Assembly (NCBI RefSeq): GCF_033898525.1
Contig: NZ_JAXAFJ010000004.1
Span: 186,001 to 250,000 of the forward strand
Source of the DNA: Flaviflagellibacter rhizophilus
Lineage (GTDB): Bacteria > Pseudomonadota > Alphaproteobacteria > Rhizobiales > Methylopilaceae
Direction of reading: 5' to 3'
DNA length: 64,000 bases
Part shown: one piece after another, positions 42,142 to 51,281 of the stretch
Numbering within the stretch: position 1 is the first letter of the stretch
Layout of the letters: each line of letters begins with the position of its first letter
Translations under genes and position numbers: made by a program
Notes under the pieces: model-generated
The model's input: only the letters and a program-made list of their open reading frames with translations
Told to the model about the DNA's origin: nothing
The model's database searches: none

Positions 42142-44513
42142 GGCTGCACCGCCAGTTCCGGCGCGGCCGCCGCACGTGCTTCGGCGAGCGCCGCCAGGAT
42201 GCGGCCCGGCGTCAGCGGCACCTCGGCCACGAAGGCGCCGGTGTCCTTGAGCGCGTCGTTCACCGCATTGGTGATGGCCGCCGGCGGGCCGATCGCGCCG
42301 CTCTCGCCGATGCCCTTCTGGCCGAAGCGGCTGATGGGCGACGGCGTCTCCATGTGATCGATGCGGATCGGTGGGATCTCGGATGCACCGGGCAGGTGAT
42401 AATCGGCGAAGGTCGCAGACATCGGCTGGCCGGCAACGTCGTAGCGCATTTCTTCGTAGAGCGCCGTGCCGATCCCCTGCGCCGCACCGCCATGGACCTG
42501 ACCGTCCACGATCATGGGGTTCACCATGACGCCGGCATCCTCGACGATGAGGTAGTCGAGGATCTCGACATCCCCCAGTTCCGGATCAACCGCGACGACG
42601 ACAGCATGGCAGGCATAGGAGAAAGTACCGGTGTCGCGCACCGTCTTGTAGCCCTGCGTCACCTCAAGCCCTGCGGGATCCACGTCCGGCGGCAGGTCCT
42701 GCGGCCGCAGATACCAAAGGCCGGCGATCTCCTTCAGGCTGACACAGCGTTCGCCGGCCCAGGCCGCACCATCGCGCAGTTCCACCTCGTCCGGGGCCGC
42801 TTGCATCACGGAGGCCGCAATGGCGCGCATCCGTTCGCCCAGCTTGTCGCAGGCGGCGGCGACTGCACCTCCGGCCATGACCATGCAGCGCGAGCCCCAT
42901 GTTCCCGTGGAGTATGGCGTCAGCGCCGTGTCGCCGTGCACCACCTTCACGCGTCGCGGTTCGATGCCGAGGATCTCGTTCGAGACCTGCGCCAATGTCG
43001 TTTCCAGCCCCTGCCCGTGACTTTGGATGCCGACCCGCACCTCCAATCCGCCATCGGGCGTCAGCCGCACGGTCGCCTGCTCGAAGCCCGGCACCATGGG
43101 GATGCCCCACCCCGCATAGACGGAGGTGCCATGAGCGCCCTGCTCGCAGAACACGGAGAAGCCGACGCCGATGCGCCGTCCGTCCGGCTCGCCCAGCGCC
43201 TGCCGTGCCCGGACGGCAGGCAGGTCGATCGCCTGCACCGCGCGGTCGAGGCATTCCACGTAATCGCCGCTGTCGAAGATCTTGTTGGTGATGTTGGTGA
43301 AAGGCATCGCCTCCGGCGGCACCAGATTACGGCGGCGGAATTCGCTCGGCTCCATCCCGATCTTCCGGGCCAGTTCGTCGAGCATCACCTCCAGCGCAAA
43401 GCACACGCCGGTCCGCGCCACGCCCCTGTAAGGCAGGATTGCCGGCTTGTTCGAGCACACCGACCAGGTGCGGCAGCGATAACCGTCGAAGCGGTACGGA
43501 CCCGGCAGGATGCTCGCAACCTGCGCGGCTTCGAGGCAGGCCGAGAACGGGTAGATCGAATACGCACCGGAATCGACGATGGCCTCGCATTCCACGGCGA
43601 GCAGGCGGCCGTCGTTCGCGGCGTAGCCGGTGATCTCGTAATGGTGCTCACGGCAGTTCGAATTGCCGATCAGGTGCTCGCGCCTGTCCTCGATCCAGCG
43701 CACCGGACGGCGCAGATGCATTGCGAGCCAGGCAAGGCACACCTCCTCGCCCAGCAGGATGCCCTTGTAGCCGAAGCCGCCGCCCACATCGGGCGCCACG
43801 ACGCGCACCTGCCCCTGCTCCAGCCCCAGGCATTCCGCCAGGCCGTTGCGCACGATGTGGGGCATCTGGGTGGAGGTGTAGACGACGATCTGCTCGGCCT
43901 GGTTATCCCAGTAGGCGACGACACCGCGCCCTTCCATCGGCGCCATGCTCTGGCGCGAGGTGCGCAGGGTCTTGTGGACCGACACGTCAGCCGCGGCCTT
44001 CGCCGCCTCGAAGTTAATGTCGACAGAGGTCTCGAGGAACACGTTCTCGGACCAGTGCTCGTGAACCAGGGGCTGATCCGGATCGCGAGCCCGAGTCATG
44101 TCCACGACCGCCGGAAGTTCCTCGATGTCGAGAAAGACCTGCTCGGCCAAGTCCTCCGCCTCGGCCCGCGTGTCGGCAAGGCAGGCCGCGAGCGGCTCGC
44201 CCACATGGCGCACCTTATCATGCGCGAGGATCGGCTGGATGGAACTGCGGAATCCCTGCAGCCCGGAATCGGCGCGGATGCCGGCTACGCCGGCAAGATC
44301 GGCGTGAACGAAGACCCGGCCCTCGGTGTCCGCCGGCTTTTCCACGCTGAGCACCCGCCCGTGAGCAACGGGGCTGCGGACAAAGGCGACATCGAGCATG
44401 CCGGGCAAGCGGATGTCGCCGATGAACCGGCCGCGTCCCGTCAGGAGACGATCATCCTCCAGGCGGAGAAGCGCGGCCCCAACGCCGCTCGCGGTGCGCC
44501 CTTGTCCCTGCAT
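42138..44513 (-). CDS. Molybdenum hydroxylase large subunit (CoxL/xanthine dehydrogenase family), set 2
   Basis: Molybdopterin subunit of 791 aa. The cofactor loop reads LPYRGVART where CO dehydrogenase has AYRCSFR and form II enzymes AYRGAGR, so it belongs to another branch. The molybdenum-site Glu is present in GIGESGAIGPPA, and DVGGGFGYKGILLGEEV is conserved. ATG 44513 gives the family start (GVGAALLRLEDDRLLTGRG) and was preferred to 44597. It is the first gene of a three-gene operon, with operator-like site E just upstream. It probably hydroxylates a heterocycle or aldehyde different from that of set 1. Confidence 0.9.
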   Translation of the reverse strand: MQGQGRTASGVGAALLRLEDDRLLTGRGRFIGDIRLPGMLDVAFVRSPVAHGRVLSVEKPADTEGRVFVHADLAGVAGIRADSGLQGFRSSIQPILAHDKVRHVGEPLAACLADTRAEAEDLAEQVFLDIEELPAVVDMTRARDPDQPLVHEHWSENVFLETSVDINFEAAKAAADVSVHKTLRTSRQSMAPMEGRGVVAYWDNQAEQIVVYTSTQMPHIVRNGLAECLGLEQGQVRVVAPDVGGGFGYKGILLGEEVCLAWLAMHLRRPVRWIEDRREHLIGNSNCREHHYEITGYAANDGRLLAVECEAIVDSGAYSIYPFSACLEAAQVASILPGPYRFDGYRCRTWSVCSNKPAILPYRGVARTGVCFALEVMLDELARKIGMEPSEFRRRNLVPPEAMPFTNITNKIFDSGDYVECLDRAVQAIDLPAVRARQALGEPDGRRIGVGFSVFCEQGAHGTSVYAGWGIPMVPGFEQATVRLTPDGGLEVRVGIQSHGQGLETTLAQVSNEILGIEPRRVKVVHGDTALTPYSTGTWGSRCMVMAGGAVAAACDKLGERMRAIAASVMQAAPDEVELRDGAAWAGERCVSLKEIAGLWYLRPQDLPPDVDPAGLEVTQGYKTVRDTGTFSYACHAVVVAVDPELGDVEILDYLIVEDAGVMVNPMIVDGQVHGGAAQGIGTALYEEMRYDVAGQPMSATFADYHLPGASEIPPIRIDHMETPSPISRFGQKGIGESGAIGPPAAITNAVNDALKDTGAFVAEVPLTPGRILAALAEARAAAAPELAVQP

Positions 44514-44546
44514 GTCTCGGCTGCCGCCCCTTGACCCGGATGATTG

Positions 44547-44567
44547 CGAAGCGTTGTTCGCTTCACC
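44547..44567 (+). promoter_or_regulatory. Operator-like palindrome, site E of five
   Basis: CGAAGCGTTGTTCGCTTCAC has the perfect repeat GAAGCG-N5-CGCTTC, one base different from site A 27 kb away. It lies 33 bp upstream of the set 2 CoxL start, where a repressor would block the promoter. Confidence 0.65.
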
Positions 44568-44848
44568 TAAACACCACACCCGGGGGCGTGGATGCAAATC
44601 AACCCCACGGCCGATTCAATGATGTTATCGATGATGTTCGAAATATGTGCGGGGTGCACACCAAGAAGACATCACATGCCGCAAGAGCAGGCATTAGCCG
44701 GCGACACTTCGATTACCTCAGATGCTTGCCACGTTGATCTCGGTGAACGGCTGCGGACTCCGCTGAACCGTCCCACAGCAAGACCGGAAGCAAGCACAGG
44801 ACCGACTTCCCCCCCAAAGATACCAGCCGGAGTAGTCGAGGCGGCCCG
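44568..44848. other. Intergenic stretch between set 2 operon and putA end
   Basis: With the upstream region of the CoxL gene, this makes a 335-bp gap. It is AT-richer than the flanking genes at 44600-44730 and presumably carries the set 2 promoter at its left edge. Short plus-strand frames run through it without family resemblance. No terminator for putA was recognised. Confidence 0.4.
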
Positions 44849-47800
44849 TCATGCCTCGGCCATCAAGCGAGCATTGCCCCCTGCCGCCGTTGTGTTGATG
44901 CTGGTCGACAATTCGTTGACCAACCATTCCGGGCAGTAGTTTTCCGTCCCGGCAGCAAGTCCGGCCGAACTGGCGGCCTGGGTGACGACGAGAGGCCCCT
45001 CCCGCTCCGCGATCTCTCCCTGCACGGCATCCAGAGGATGATCGTCGTCCACCTCCAGAAGGGCTGCGGAGATGTCGGGCAGTTCGCCAGCGCGGGCAAC
45101 GGTGCGGATGACCTGCCGAGCCGCCGCCGGAAGCTCCTCAAGGGCGGAAGCCATCGTCTCACGGCCCTCCACGAGCCACCCGGTATTGCCGGTTGCGAGC
45201 AGAGCACCGCACTGGACCCGGAAGCCGAGCGGCGTCAACGGGCGCACAAGCACATCGCCCCGAGGCAGGACGGAATAGATGTTCTGTTCGCCCACGGGCC
45301 CGGCGAGGTCCTGCTGCGCGTGGAGTGGGGTATCCTGAGCGAGTTCTGCCACCGCGCGCGCCTCGGCTGCGAAGCCACGGGCCTTCAACCAGTCTACATA
45401 GGCGAGGACGCGATCAGGAGCTTGCCCGCATAGCAGGGGCCGCCCCGAGGATCGCACGAGCCGCCGCAGGTAGAGCGGCCCGCCCGCCTTGGGACCGGTG
45501 CCGGACAGCCCATGGCCACCGAACGGCTGAACACCGACGACTGCTCCGACCATGTTCCTGTTCACGTAGACATTGCCGGCGTGAACCCTCTCCCGGACGC
45601 GTTCGACCATGCTGTCCAGACGCGTATGCACGCCGAAGGTCAGGCCATAGCCCGTGGCGTTGATCGCCTGGATCAGGTCGTCCAACGCTTCGCGGCGGTA
45701 GCGCACCACATGCAGAACGGGACCGAAGACTTCGTTGCGGAGCTGATCGACACGTTCGATTTCGATGATGGTGGGCGCTACGAAGATACCCTGTTCGTTT
45801 TCGACCGACCGATCGGCGCGGGTGACCTTGCAGCCCATCGCCGCCATGCGAGCGACATGGTGCTCGATGCTCTCCTTCGCCTCGGGGCTGATGACGGGCC
45901 CGACATCCGTGCGAAGCTGGTCAGGATTGCCCACGCGCAGTTCGTGCAACGCGCCCTTGAGCATGGTCAGCGTCCGGTCGGCGATCTCCTCCTGAAGGCA
46001 AAGCACGCGGAGTGCCGAGCAGCGCTGGCCGGCGCTGTCGAAGGCGGACATCAGCACGTCGGCCACCACCTGCTCCGTCAGTGCGGATGAATCAACGATC
46101 ATGGCGTTCTGTCCACCCGTCTCCGCGATGAGCGGGATCGGCGGACCGGCAGCAGGGGCACGCTCCGCAAGCGTGCGGGCGATAAGGCGTGCGACCTCGG
46201 TCGAGCCGGTAAACATCACACCATCAACCCGGCGATCGGCCACAAGAGCTGCGCCCGTCCGGCCGTCGCCCGGCAGGAAGTGCAGCGTCTTGGGCGCCAC
46301 GCCGGCCCGCAGCAGCAGGCGCACGGCCATGGCGGCGACCAGCGGCGTTTCCTCCGCGGGTTTTGCGATCACCGCGTTCCCGGCGGCGAGCGCGGCAGCC
46401 ACCTGCCCCGTGAAGATGGCGAGCGGGAAATTCCACGGGCTGATGCACACCACCGTGCCCAGGGGCACGGCCACACCTGCACGTCGTGCCTCGGCGGCGT
46501 AGAACCGCAGGAAGTCCACGGCTTCACGCACTTCCGCGACGGCATTGGCCACGCTCTTGCCGGCCTCGCGCACCAGAAGGTGGATGAAGCGCGAGTGCTC
46601 CTCCTCGTACAGTTCCGCCGCGCTTTCCAGACGTGCCGCGCGCTCATGAGGCGTCAGCGCCGCCCATGTCGCGCTGCCGGCATGTGCCGCAGCGAGCGCC
46701 TTCTCCACCACCGCAGCATCCGGCTCACGGACAGTGCCGACATGCTCCTGCCGATCAGATGGATTGTGGACAGCGCGCGCGGCGCCTCCCTCCTCCATGC
46801 CGTTCACGATCGGAGCCGCGCCCGCTGCACCAGCACCTGCATGCCGGCGCAGTTGATCGGCCAGTGCGGCAAGCGTCGGCTCATCGGACAGATCCACACC
46901 CGTGGAGTTGACCCGGCCCGGCGCGAAGAGATCGCGCGGGGCCTTGAGCTGCGGGTTCGGCGCACCGCGCGGGTTGATCGCTGACGCGAGAGCGGCGGGA
47001 TCGCGGGCAAGTTCATCGGGGGAGACGTCCTCGTCGGCGATGCGGTTGACGAAGGAGGAATTCGCGCCGTTCTCCAGCAGCCGACGCACGAGATAGGCCA
47101 GCAGCGTCTCGTGCGTGCCGACGGGTGCGTAGATGCGGCATGGGCGGTCCAGTCCGGCGCGTCCCACCACTTCGCCGTAAAGCGGTTCCCCCATGCCGTG
47201 CAGGCACTGGAACTCGTACTGTCCCGGCTGAAAGTCCGGCCCGGCAAGCTCCAGCACGGTCGCCAGCGTGCGGGCATTGTGGGTTGCGAACTGCGGGAAG
47301 ACGGCGTCTGGCGCAGCGAGAAGCTTCCGGGCACAGGCGATGTAGGCAATGTCCGTGTAGACCTTCCGCGTATAGACCGGGAAGTCGGCGAGCCCATCGA
47401 CCTGCGCGCGCTTGATCTCGCTGTCCCAATAGGCGCCCTTGACCAGCCGCACCATGATGCGGTGCCGGGTGCGGCGGCCAAGATCGACAAGCCAGTCGAT
47501 GACCGCCGGGCATCGCTTGCCGTAAGCCTGCACGACGAAGCCGATGCCGTCCCAAGCTTCCAGTTCCGGCGCGGCGCACAGCGCTTCCAGCACATCTAGC
47601 GAGATCTCCAGCCTGTCGGCCTCCTCCGCGTCGATGTTCAGGCCGATGTCGAAGCGTCGAGCCAGCACCGCCAGCGAAAGCACGCGGGGGATCAGCTCGC
47701 CCCGCACCCGCTCCATCTGAGCGCGCTGGTAACGCGGGTGGAGCGCTGAGAGCTTGATCGAGATGCCGTTGCGCTCGATGGGTCCGCTGCCGCGCGCCGC

Positions 47801-48523
47801 CCGCCCGATGGCATGGATCGCCTCGACATAATCCTGGTAGTAGCGCTCGGCATCGGCCGCCGTCATCGCCGCCTCGCCCAGCATGTCGTAGGAATAGCGG
47901 AAGCCCCGCTTTTCCAGGGCCGCGCTGTTGGCAAGCGCCTCCTCGATGGTCTGGCCCCGCACGAACTGCGTGCCGAGGCGGCGGATCGCGAAGTCGAGAG
48001 CGGCGCGGATGGCCGGCTCGCCGGCGCGGCTGACCACTGCGTTGAGCGCGGAGCCGAGCACCCCCTCATCGGGCGCCTGGAGAAGACGCCCCGTCAGCAC
48101 CAGCCCCCAGGTTGCGGCGTTGACGAACAGCGAACGGTCCCGTCCGAGATGCGCCTCCCAGCGGCCGGCCGCGACCTTGTCGCGGATGAGTTCGTCCCGG
48201 GTCGCGATGTCGGGAATGCGAAGCAGCGCCTCGGCGAGGCACATCAGCGCGAGCCCCTCGTCGCTCGACAGCGAGTATTCCTGCATCAGCGCGGCCACGG
48301 AACCGGAGGTCTTCGCCCTCATCTTCCCGACAAGGTCCACCGTGGTGGCGAAGACCCGCGCTTCCGCCTCGGGCGATAACGTCGCCTGCGACACCAGCGG
48401 CGGCACGCAATCCGGCTCGGGCACGCGGTAGGCGGAGCTGATGCGCTCGCGCAATTCGCCTCCACAGAGCGGTTCGACAACGCGGCTGAAGGAGGAGGAA
48501 GACGAATTCAGGTTGGCGCTCAT
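44849..48523 (-). CDS. putA: Bifunctional proline dehydrogenase / P5C dehydrogenase (PutA, type B-like)
   Basis: A 1224-aa PutA. It has no N-terminal ribbon-helix-helix domain, so it is not its own repressor. The proline dehydrogenase barrel (residues about 150-480) includes NGISIKLSALHPRYQRAQ, VVQAYGKRCPAVIDWL and MVRLVKGAYWDSEI. The aldehyde dehydrogenase part has ISPWNFPLAIFTGQVAAALA, the catalytic Glu in IAETGGQNAM and catalytic Cys835 in FDSAGQRCSALRVL. About 200 extra C-terminal residues match the length of type B PutA. It oxidises proline to glutamate at the inner membrane. The divergent Lrp gene 118 bp away is the likely activator. Confidence 0.95.
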   Translation of the reverse strand: MSANLNSSSSSFSRVVEPLCGGELRERISSAYRVPEPDCVPPLVSQATLSPEAEARVFATTVDLVGKMRAKTSGSVAALMQEYSLSSDEGLALMCLAEALLRIPDIATRDELIRDKVAAGRWEAHLGRDRSLFVNAATWGLVLTGRLLQAPDEGVLGSALNAVVSRAGEPAIRAALDFAIRRLGTQFVRGQTIEEALANSAALEKRGFRYSYDMLGEAAMTAADAERYYQDYVEAIHAIGRAARGSGPIERNGISIKLSALHPRYQRAQMERVRGELIPRVLSLAVLARRFDIGLNIDAEEADRLEISLDVLEALCAAPELEAWDGIGFVVQAYGKRCPAVIDWLVDLGRRTRHRIMVRLVKGAYWDSEIKRAQVDGLADFPVYTRKVYTDIAYIACARKLLAAPDAVFPQFATHNARTLATVLELAGPDFQPGQYEFQCLHGMGEPLYGEVVGRAGLDRPCRIYAPVGTHETLLAYLVRRLLENGANSSFVNRIADEDVSPDELARDPAALASAINPRGAPNPQLKAPRDLFAPGRVNSTGVDLSDEPTLAALADQLRRHAGAGAAGAAPIVNGMEEGGAARAVHNPSDRQEHVGTVREPDAAVVEKALAAAHAGSATWAALTPHERAARLESAAELYEEEHSRFIHLLVREAGKSVANAVAEVREAVDFLRFYAAEARRAGVAVPLGTVVCISPWNFPLAIFTGQVAAALAAGNAVIAKPAEETPLVAAMAVRLLLRAGVAPKTLHFLPGDGRTGAALVADRRVDGVMFTGSTEVARLIARTLAERAPAAGPPIPLIAETGGQNAMIVDSSALTEQVVADVLMSAFDSAGQRCSALRVLCLQEEIADRTLTMLKGALHELRVGNPDQLRTDVGPVISPEAKESIEHHVARMAAMGCKVTRADRSVENEQGIFVAPTIIEIERVDQLRNEVFGPVLHVVRYRREALDDLIQAINATGYGLTFGVHTRLDSMVERVRERVHAGNVYVNRNMVGAVVGVQPFGGHGLSGTGPKAGGPLYLRRLVRSSGRPLLCGQAPDRVLAYVDWLKARGFAAEARAVAELAQDTPLHAQQDLAGPVGEQNIYSVLPRGDVLVRPLTPLGFRVQCGALLATGNTGWLVEGRETMASALEELPAAARQVIRTVARAGELPDISAALLEVDDDHPLDAVQGEIAEREGPLVVTQAASSAGLAAGTENYCPEWLVNELSTSINTTAAGGNARLMAEA

Positions 48524-48641
48524 GACATGGTCTCGTTGCAGGACCAGAATGAACCCCTTCCTCGCGAAATTAAATCTGGAGAAATCGAGGCCACGCCGGA
48601 TAAAATCTAGTTATGACGGCCTACGACTGGATATTTCCCAG
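48524..48641. promoter_or_regulatory. putA/lrp divergent promoter region
   Basis: A 118-bp AT-rich gap. Sequences such as AAATTAAATCTGGAGAAAT and TAAAATCTAGTTATGAC resemble the A/T-rich sites preferred by Lrp-type regulators. No symmetrical operator stands out, and the CGAAG element of the neighbouring block is absent here. Confidence 0.45.
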
Positions 48642-49103
48642 ATGAGCATCGACAAGATCGACCGCGCGCTTCTCGACATCCTTCAGCGCGAGGGGCGCAT
48701 AGCGAACTACGATCTCGCCCAGCGGGTCGGTCTGTCCTCCACCGCCACAAGCGATCGCCTGAAGCGCCTCACCCGCGATGGCTACATCACGGGATACGGC
48801 GCGCGGCTGGCGCCGGAGCGGCTGGGTCTCGGAATGCTGGTCTTCGTCGAGGTGCTTCTCGACAAGACAACCCCCGACGTGTTCGACGAGTTCGCGAAGG
48901 CCGCGCGGCGCGCGCCGGAAGTGCTGGAATGCTACATGGTGGCGGGCGGTTTCGACTATCTGATCAAGAGCCGCGTCGCCGACATAGAAGCCTACCGCAA
49001 CTTCCTGGGCTCGGTGCTTTTGTCGTTCCCGGGGGTGCGCGAAACCCGAACCTACGCCGTGATGGAGGAGGTGAAACGGGACGGGCCCCTTCCGCTTCGC
49101 TGA
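48642..49103 (+). CDS. Lrp/AsnC-family regulator, probable activator of putA
   Basis: A 153-aa Lrp protein. The helix-turn-helix is LDILQREGRIANYDLAQRVG followed by LSSTATSDRLKRLTRDGYI. The C-terminal RAM domain includes ECYMVAGGFDYLIKSRV. ATG 48642 is preferred over longer frames, since the family starts right before IDKIDRALLDILQ. In alphaproteobacteria a divergent Lrp-type regulator (PutR) commonly activates putA in response to proline. Its stop directly abuts the stop of the convergent AraC gene (TGATCA). Confidence 0.9.
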   Translation: MSIDKIDRALLDILQREGRIANYDLAQRVGLSSTATSDRLKRLTRDGYITGYGARLAPERLGLGMLVFVEVLLDKTTPDVFDEFAKAARRAPEVLECYMVAGGFDYLIKSRVADIEAYRNFLGSVLLSFPGVRETRTYAVMEEVKRDGPLPLR

Positions 49104-50099
49104 TCAGGCCTCCGACGCGGCCGTGTTCTGAACCTGCCGGTAGCGGCTCGGCGCAACGCCGAAATGGCTGCGAAACTCGCGGGAAAAGTGCGCGGCATCC
49201 GAGAACCCGCAATCCAGCGCGATCTGGGTGATGGTGCTGACCCGGTTGTCGATCATCCAGCGCCCGTAGTTCAGCCGCATGATGCGGTGCAGCCTCATCG
49301 GCGACATGCCTGTTTCGGCCGTGAAGGTCCGCTCCAGCTGCCGGGGGCTGACGCCGACATAGCGGGCCAGCGCCGGGAGCGTCGGCGGATGGTCGAGCTG
49401 CTGCTCCATGAAGTGCATGGCCTTGCGCACGCGTGGATCGGCGACCTTCTCCATGTCGTGCCGGAAGTGCGCCTGCGGAAGACTGGGCGCCCGGATGCCG
49501 GCCAGCATCATGTGGCGCACCGCCTGCTGCGCACGGTCCCGGCCGCAATGGCGCGAGATAAGATAGAGGCCGAGATCGATGGCGGCCGTCGAGCCTGCGC
49601 AGGTGATGAGGTCGCCTTCATCGACGAACAGCCGATCGACGCTGGTGCGCACTCCGGGGAACTGCGCCTCGAACGCGTTTCGCACGTTCCAGTGAACGCA
49701 GACCGTGCGTCCGTCCGCGAGACCGGCTCGCGCAATGGCAAAGGTGCCGGTGCAGATGCCGAGCAGGCGAACGCCGGATGCGTGGGCACGCACAAGATAT
49801 TCCGAGAGGAGAGGCGACGGCTTCTCGTCGAGATAGTCGTTGCCGCCACATACGGCGATGTAGTCGAACTCGGTCTGCGGCTGCAGGTCCGCGCTGCCAG
49901 AGATCTGGACGCCGCAACTGGCCATGCGCACGCCCGCCCCGGGCGTCATGATGCGCCAGGTTGCATGTATCTGCCGGCTTTGGCCGCCATCATCCGCAGC
50001 CAGCCGAAGAGCATCGATCAGCCCGGCAAACGCCGCCAGCGTGAACTTGTCCAGCAGGACGAACCCCACGCGCAGCGGCGGTTTCGATGGGTCCGCCAT
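49104..50099 (-). CDS. GlxA-family AraC regulator with DJ-1/PfpI-like domain
   Basis: A 331-aa regulator. The N-terminal amidotransferase-like domain (residues about 8-190) has VCGGNDYLDEK and GICTGTFAIARAGL; the nucleophile-elbow Cys is in GICTG. The C-terminal AraC HTH pair is PPTLPALARYVGVSPRQLER and TITQIALDCGFSDAAHFSRE. Related regulators control catabolism of choline, carnitine, glycine betaine, arginine and hydroxyproline. It is divergent from the Pot-type transporter and racemase operon by 127 bp, so it is the likely regulator of that operon, with an amino-acid-like inducer. Confidence 0.92.
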   Translation of the reverse strand: MADPSKPPLRVGFVLLDKFTLAAFAGLIDALRLAADDGGQSRQIHATWRIMTPGAGVRMASCGVQISGSADLQPQTEFDYIAVCGGNDYLDEKPSPLLSEYLVRAHASGVRLLGICTGTFAIARAGLADGRTVCVHWNVRNAFEAQFPGVRTSVDRLFVDEGDLITCAGSTAAIDLGLYLISRHCGRDRAQQAVRHMMLAGIRAPSLPQAHFRHDMEKVADPRVRKAMHFMEQQLDHPPTLPALARYVGVSPRQLERTFTAETGMSPMRLHRIMRLNYGRWMIDNRVSTITQIALDCGFSDAAHFSREFRSHFGVAPSRYRQVQNTAASEA

Positions 50100-50226
50100 A
50101 CGCCTGTGCCTTCTATGCCGTCTTCAGTTTGTCGCTTTTCTTCAAGTTCCTGGCAACCTGCTTCAAGCCTTCTTTCTGTGCGACTGCAACGATTGCACAT
50201 CGGACAGGCAGTGGAGGGACGAACCC

Positions 50227-51270
50227 ATGAACTATGTGAAGGCCATGATGAGCGCCTCCGTGGCTGCTCTTCTCCTCAATGCTCCTGGCGCACTAGCGCA
50301 GCAGCCGGAATCCATCACCGTCGCCTGGTATGGCGGCAATTGGGGCGAGGCCTTCCAGGCCTGCGTCGCAACTCCGTTCACCGAGAAGACGGGCATCAAG
50401 GTCGTGCCGGAGATCGGCACCTCGACCACGACCTTGTCCAAGCTGCAGCAGCAGAGCGCGGCGCCCACCATCGACGTGGCGTATCTCGACGGCGGCATCA
50501 GCGAACTGGCCGATAAAGCCGGGGTGCTTGCCGCCATCGACCTCGCCAAGCTGCCGAACTCGGCCAACCTCTCGAAGGCCGCAGCCTATCGCAATGGCGA
50601 CAAAGTGTACGCTGTCAGCGGCGGTTATTATTCGCTCGGCCTCACCTACAACACCAAGGAAATCACCGAGGCGCCGACCTCCTGGGAAGCGTTGTGGGAC
50701 AAGGACCATGCCGGCGCGGTGACCATCCCCTCGCCCAGCAATTCCGGCGGCGTGCCCTTCGTCTTCTTCGTCAACCAGATGCTCGGCGGCACCTCCGCCG
50801 ACCTGTCGCCTGCGTTCAAGAAGCTGAAGGAGCTCGATGCCGGCCTGTACTTCGACTCCTCGGGTGCTGCCAGCAACGCTTTCCAGAGCGGTGAAGTGGC
50901 CATAGGCGCCCACTTCAATGTCGGCGCATGGGCGCTCGCCGATGCCGGCGCGCCCATCGGGTTTGTCGTTCCCAAGGAAGGCGTGTGGGCGACCGATGCG
51001 CGCCTGCACATGGTCAACGGCAGCAAGAAGGCCGATGCCGCGGCCCAGTTCGTGGACACAGCGCTCAGTGCGGACTCCGCGCTCTGCCTCGCCAAGCGGC
51101 TCTATCTCGGCCCGGCCGTCACGAATGTGGAGCTGACGCCCGAAATCAGCCGCAAGCTTCCCTGGGGCGAGAAGGGCTCCGTCAGCGACCTCAAGCTGTT
51201 CGACTGGAACGAGGTCAACGCCAAGCGGGCGCAGATCACGGAAACCTGGAACCGCGAAATCGCGCGCTGA
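50227..51270 (+). CDS. ABC substrate-binding protein, spermidine/putrescine (PotD-like) family
   Basis: Periplasmic binding protein of 347 aa with a signal peptide ending near residue 24 (APGALAQ). Typical segments are SITVAWYGGNWGEAFQACV, APTIDVAYLDGGISELADKA, YSLGLTYNTKEITEAPTSWE and GSKKADAAAQFVDTAL. ATG 50227 follows GGAGGGACGAACCC. The family carries polyamines but also many amino-acid derivatives and opines. Together with a proline-racemase-like enzyme, PutA and a GlxA regulator, the ligand may be a proline-type imino acid, which is an inference from context only. Confidence 0.88.
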   Translation: MNYVKAMMSASVAALLLNAPGALAQQPESITVAWYGGNWGEAFQACVATPFTEKTGIKVVPEIGTSTTTLSKLQQQSAAPTIDVAYLDGGISELADKAGVLAAIDLAKLPNSANLSKAAAYRNGDKVYAVSGGYYSLGLTYNTKEITEAPTSWEALWDKDHAGAVTIPSPSNSGGVPFVFFVNQMLGGTSADLSPAFKKLKELDAGLYFDSSGAASNAFQSGEVAIGAHFNVGAWALADAGAPIGFVVPKEGVWATDARLHMVNGSKKADAAAQFVDTALSADSALCLAKRLYLGPAVTNVELTPEISRKLPWGEKGSVSDLKLFDWNEVNAKRAQITETWNREIAR

Positions 51271-51281
51271 CGGCAAAGAGG

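Noticed and set aside
42051..44534. Long plus-strand open frame of about 800 codons opposite CoxL set 2
   Set aside because: Shadow frame; His/Arg-rich with no family features, whereas the minus-strand protein has all molybdenum hydroxylase blocks.
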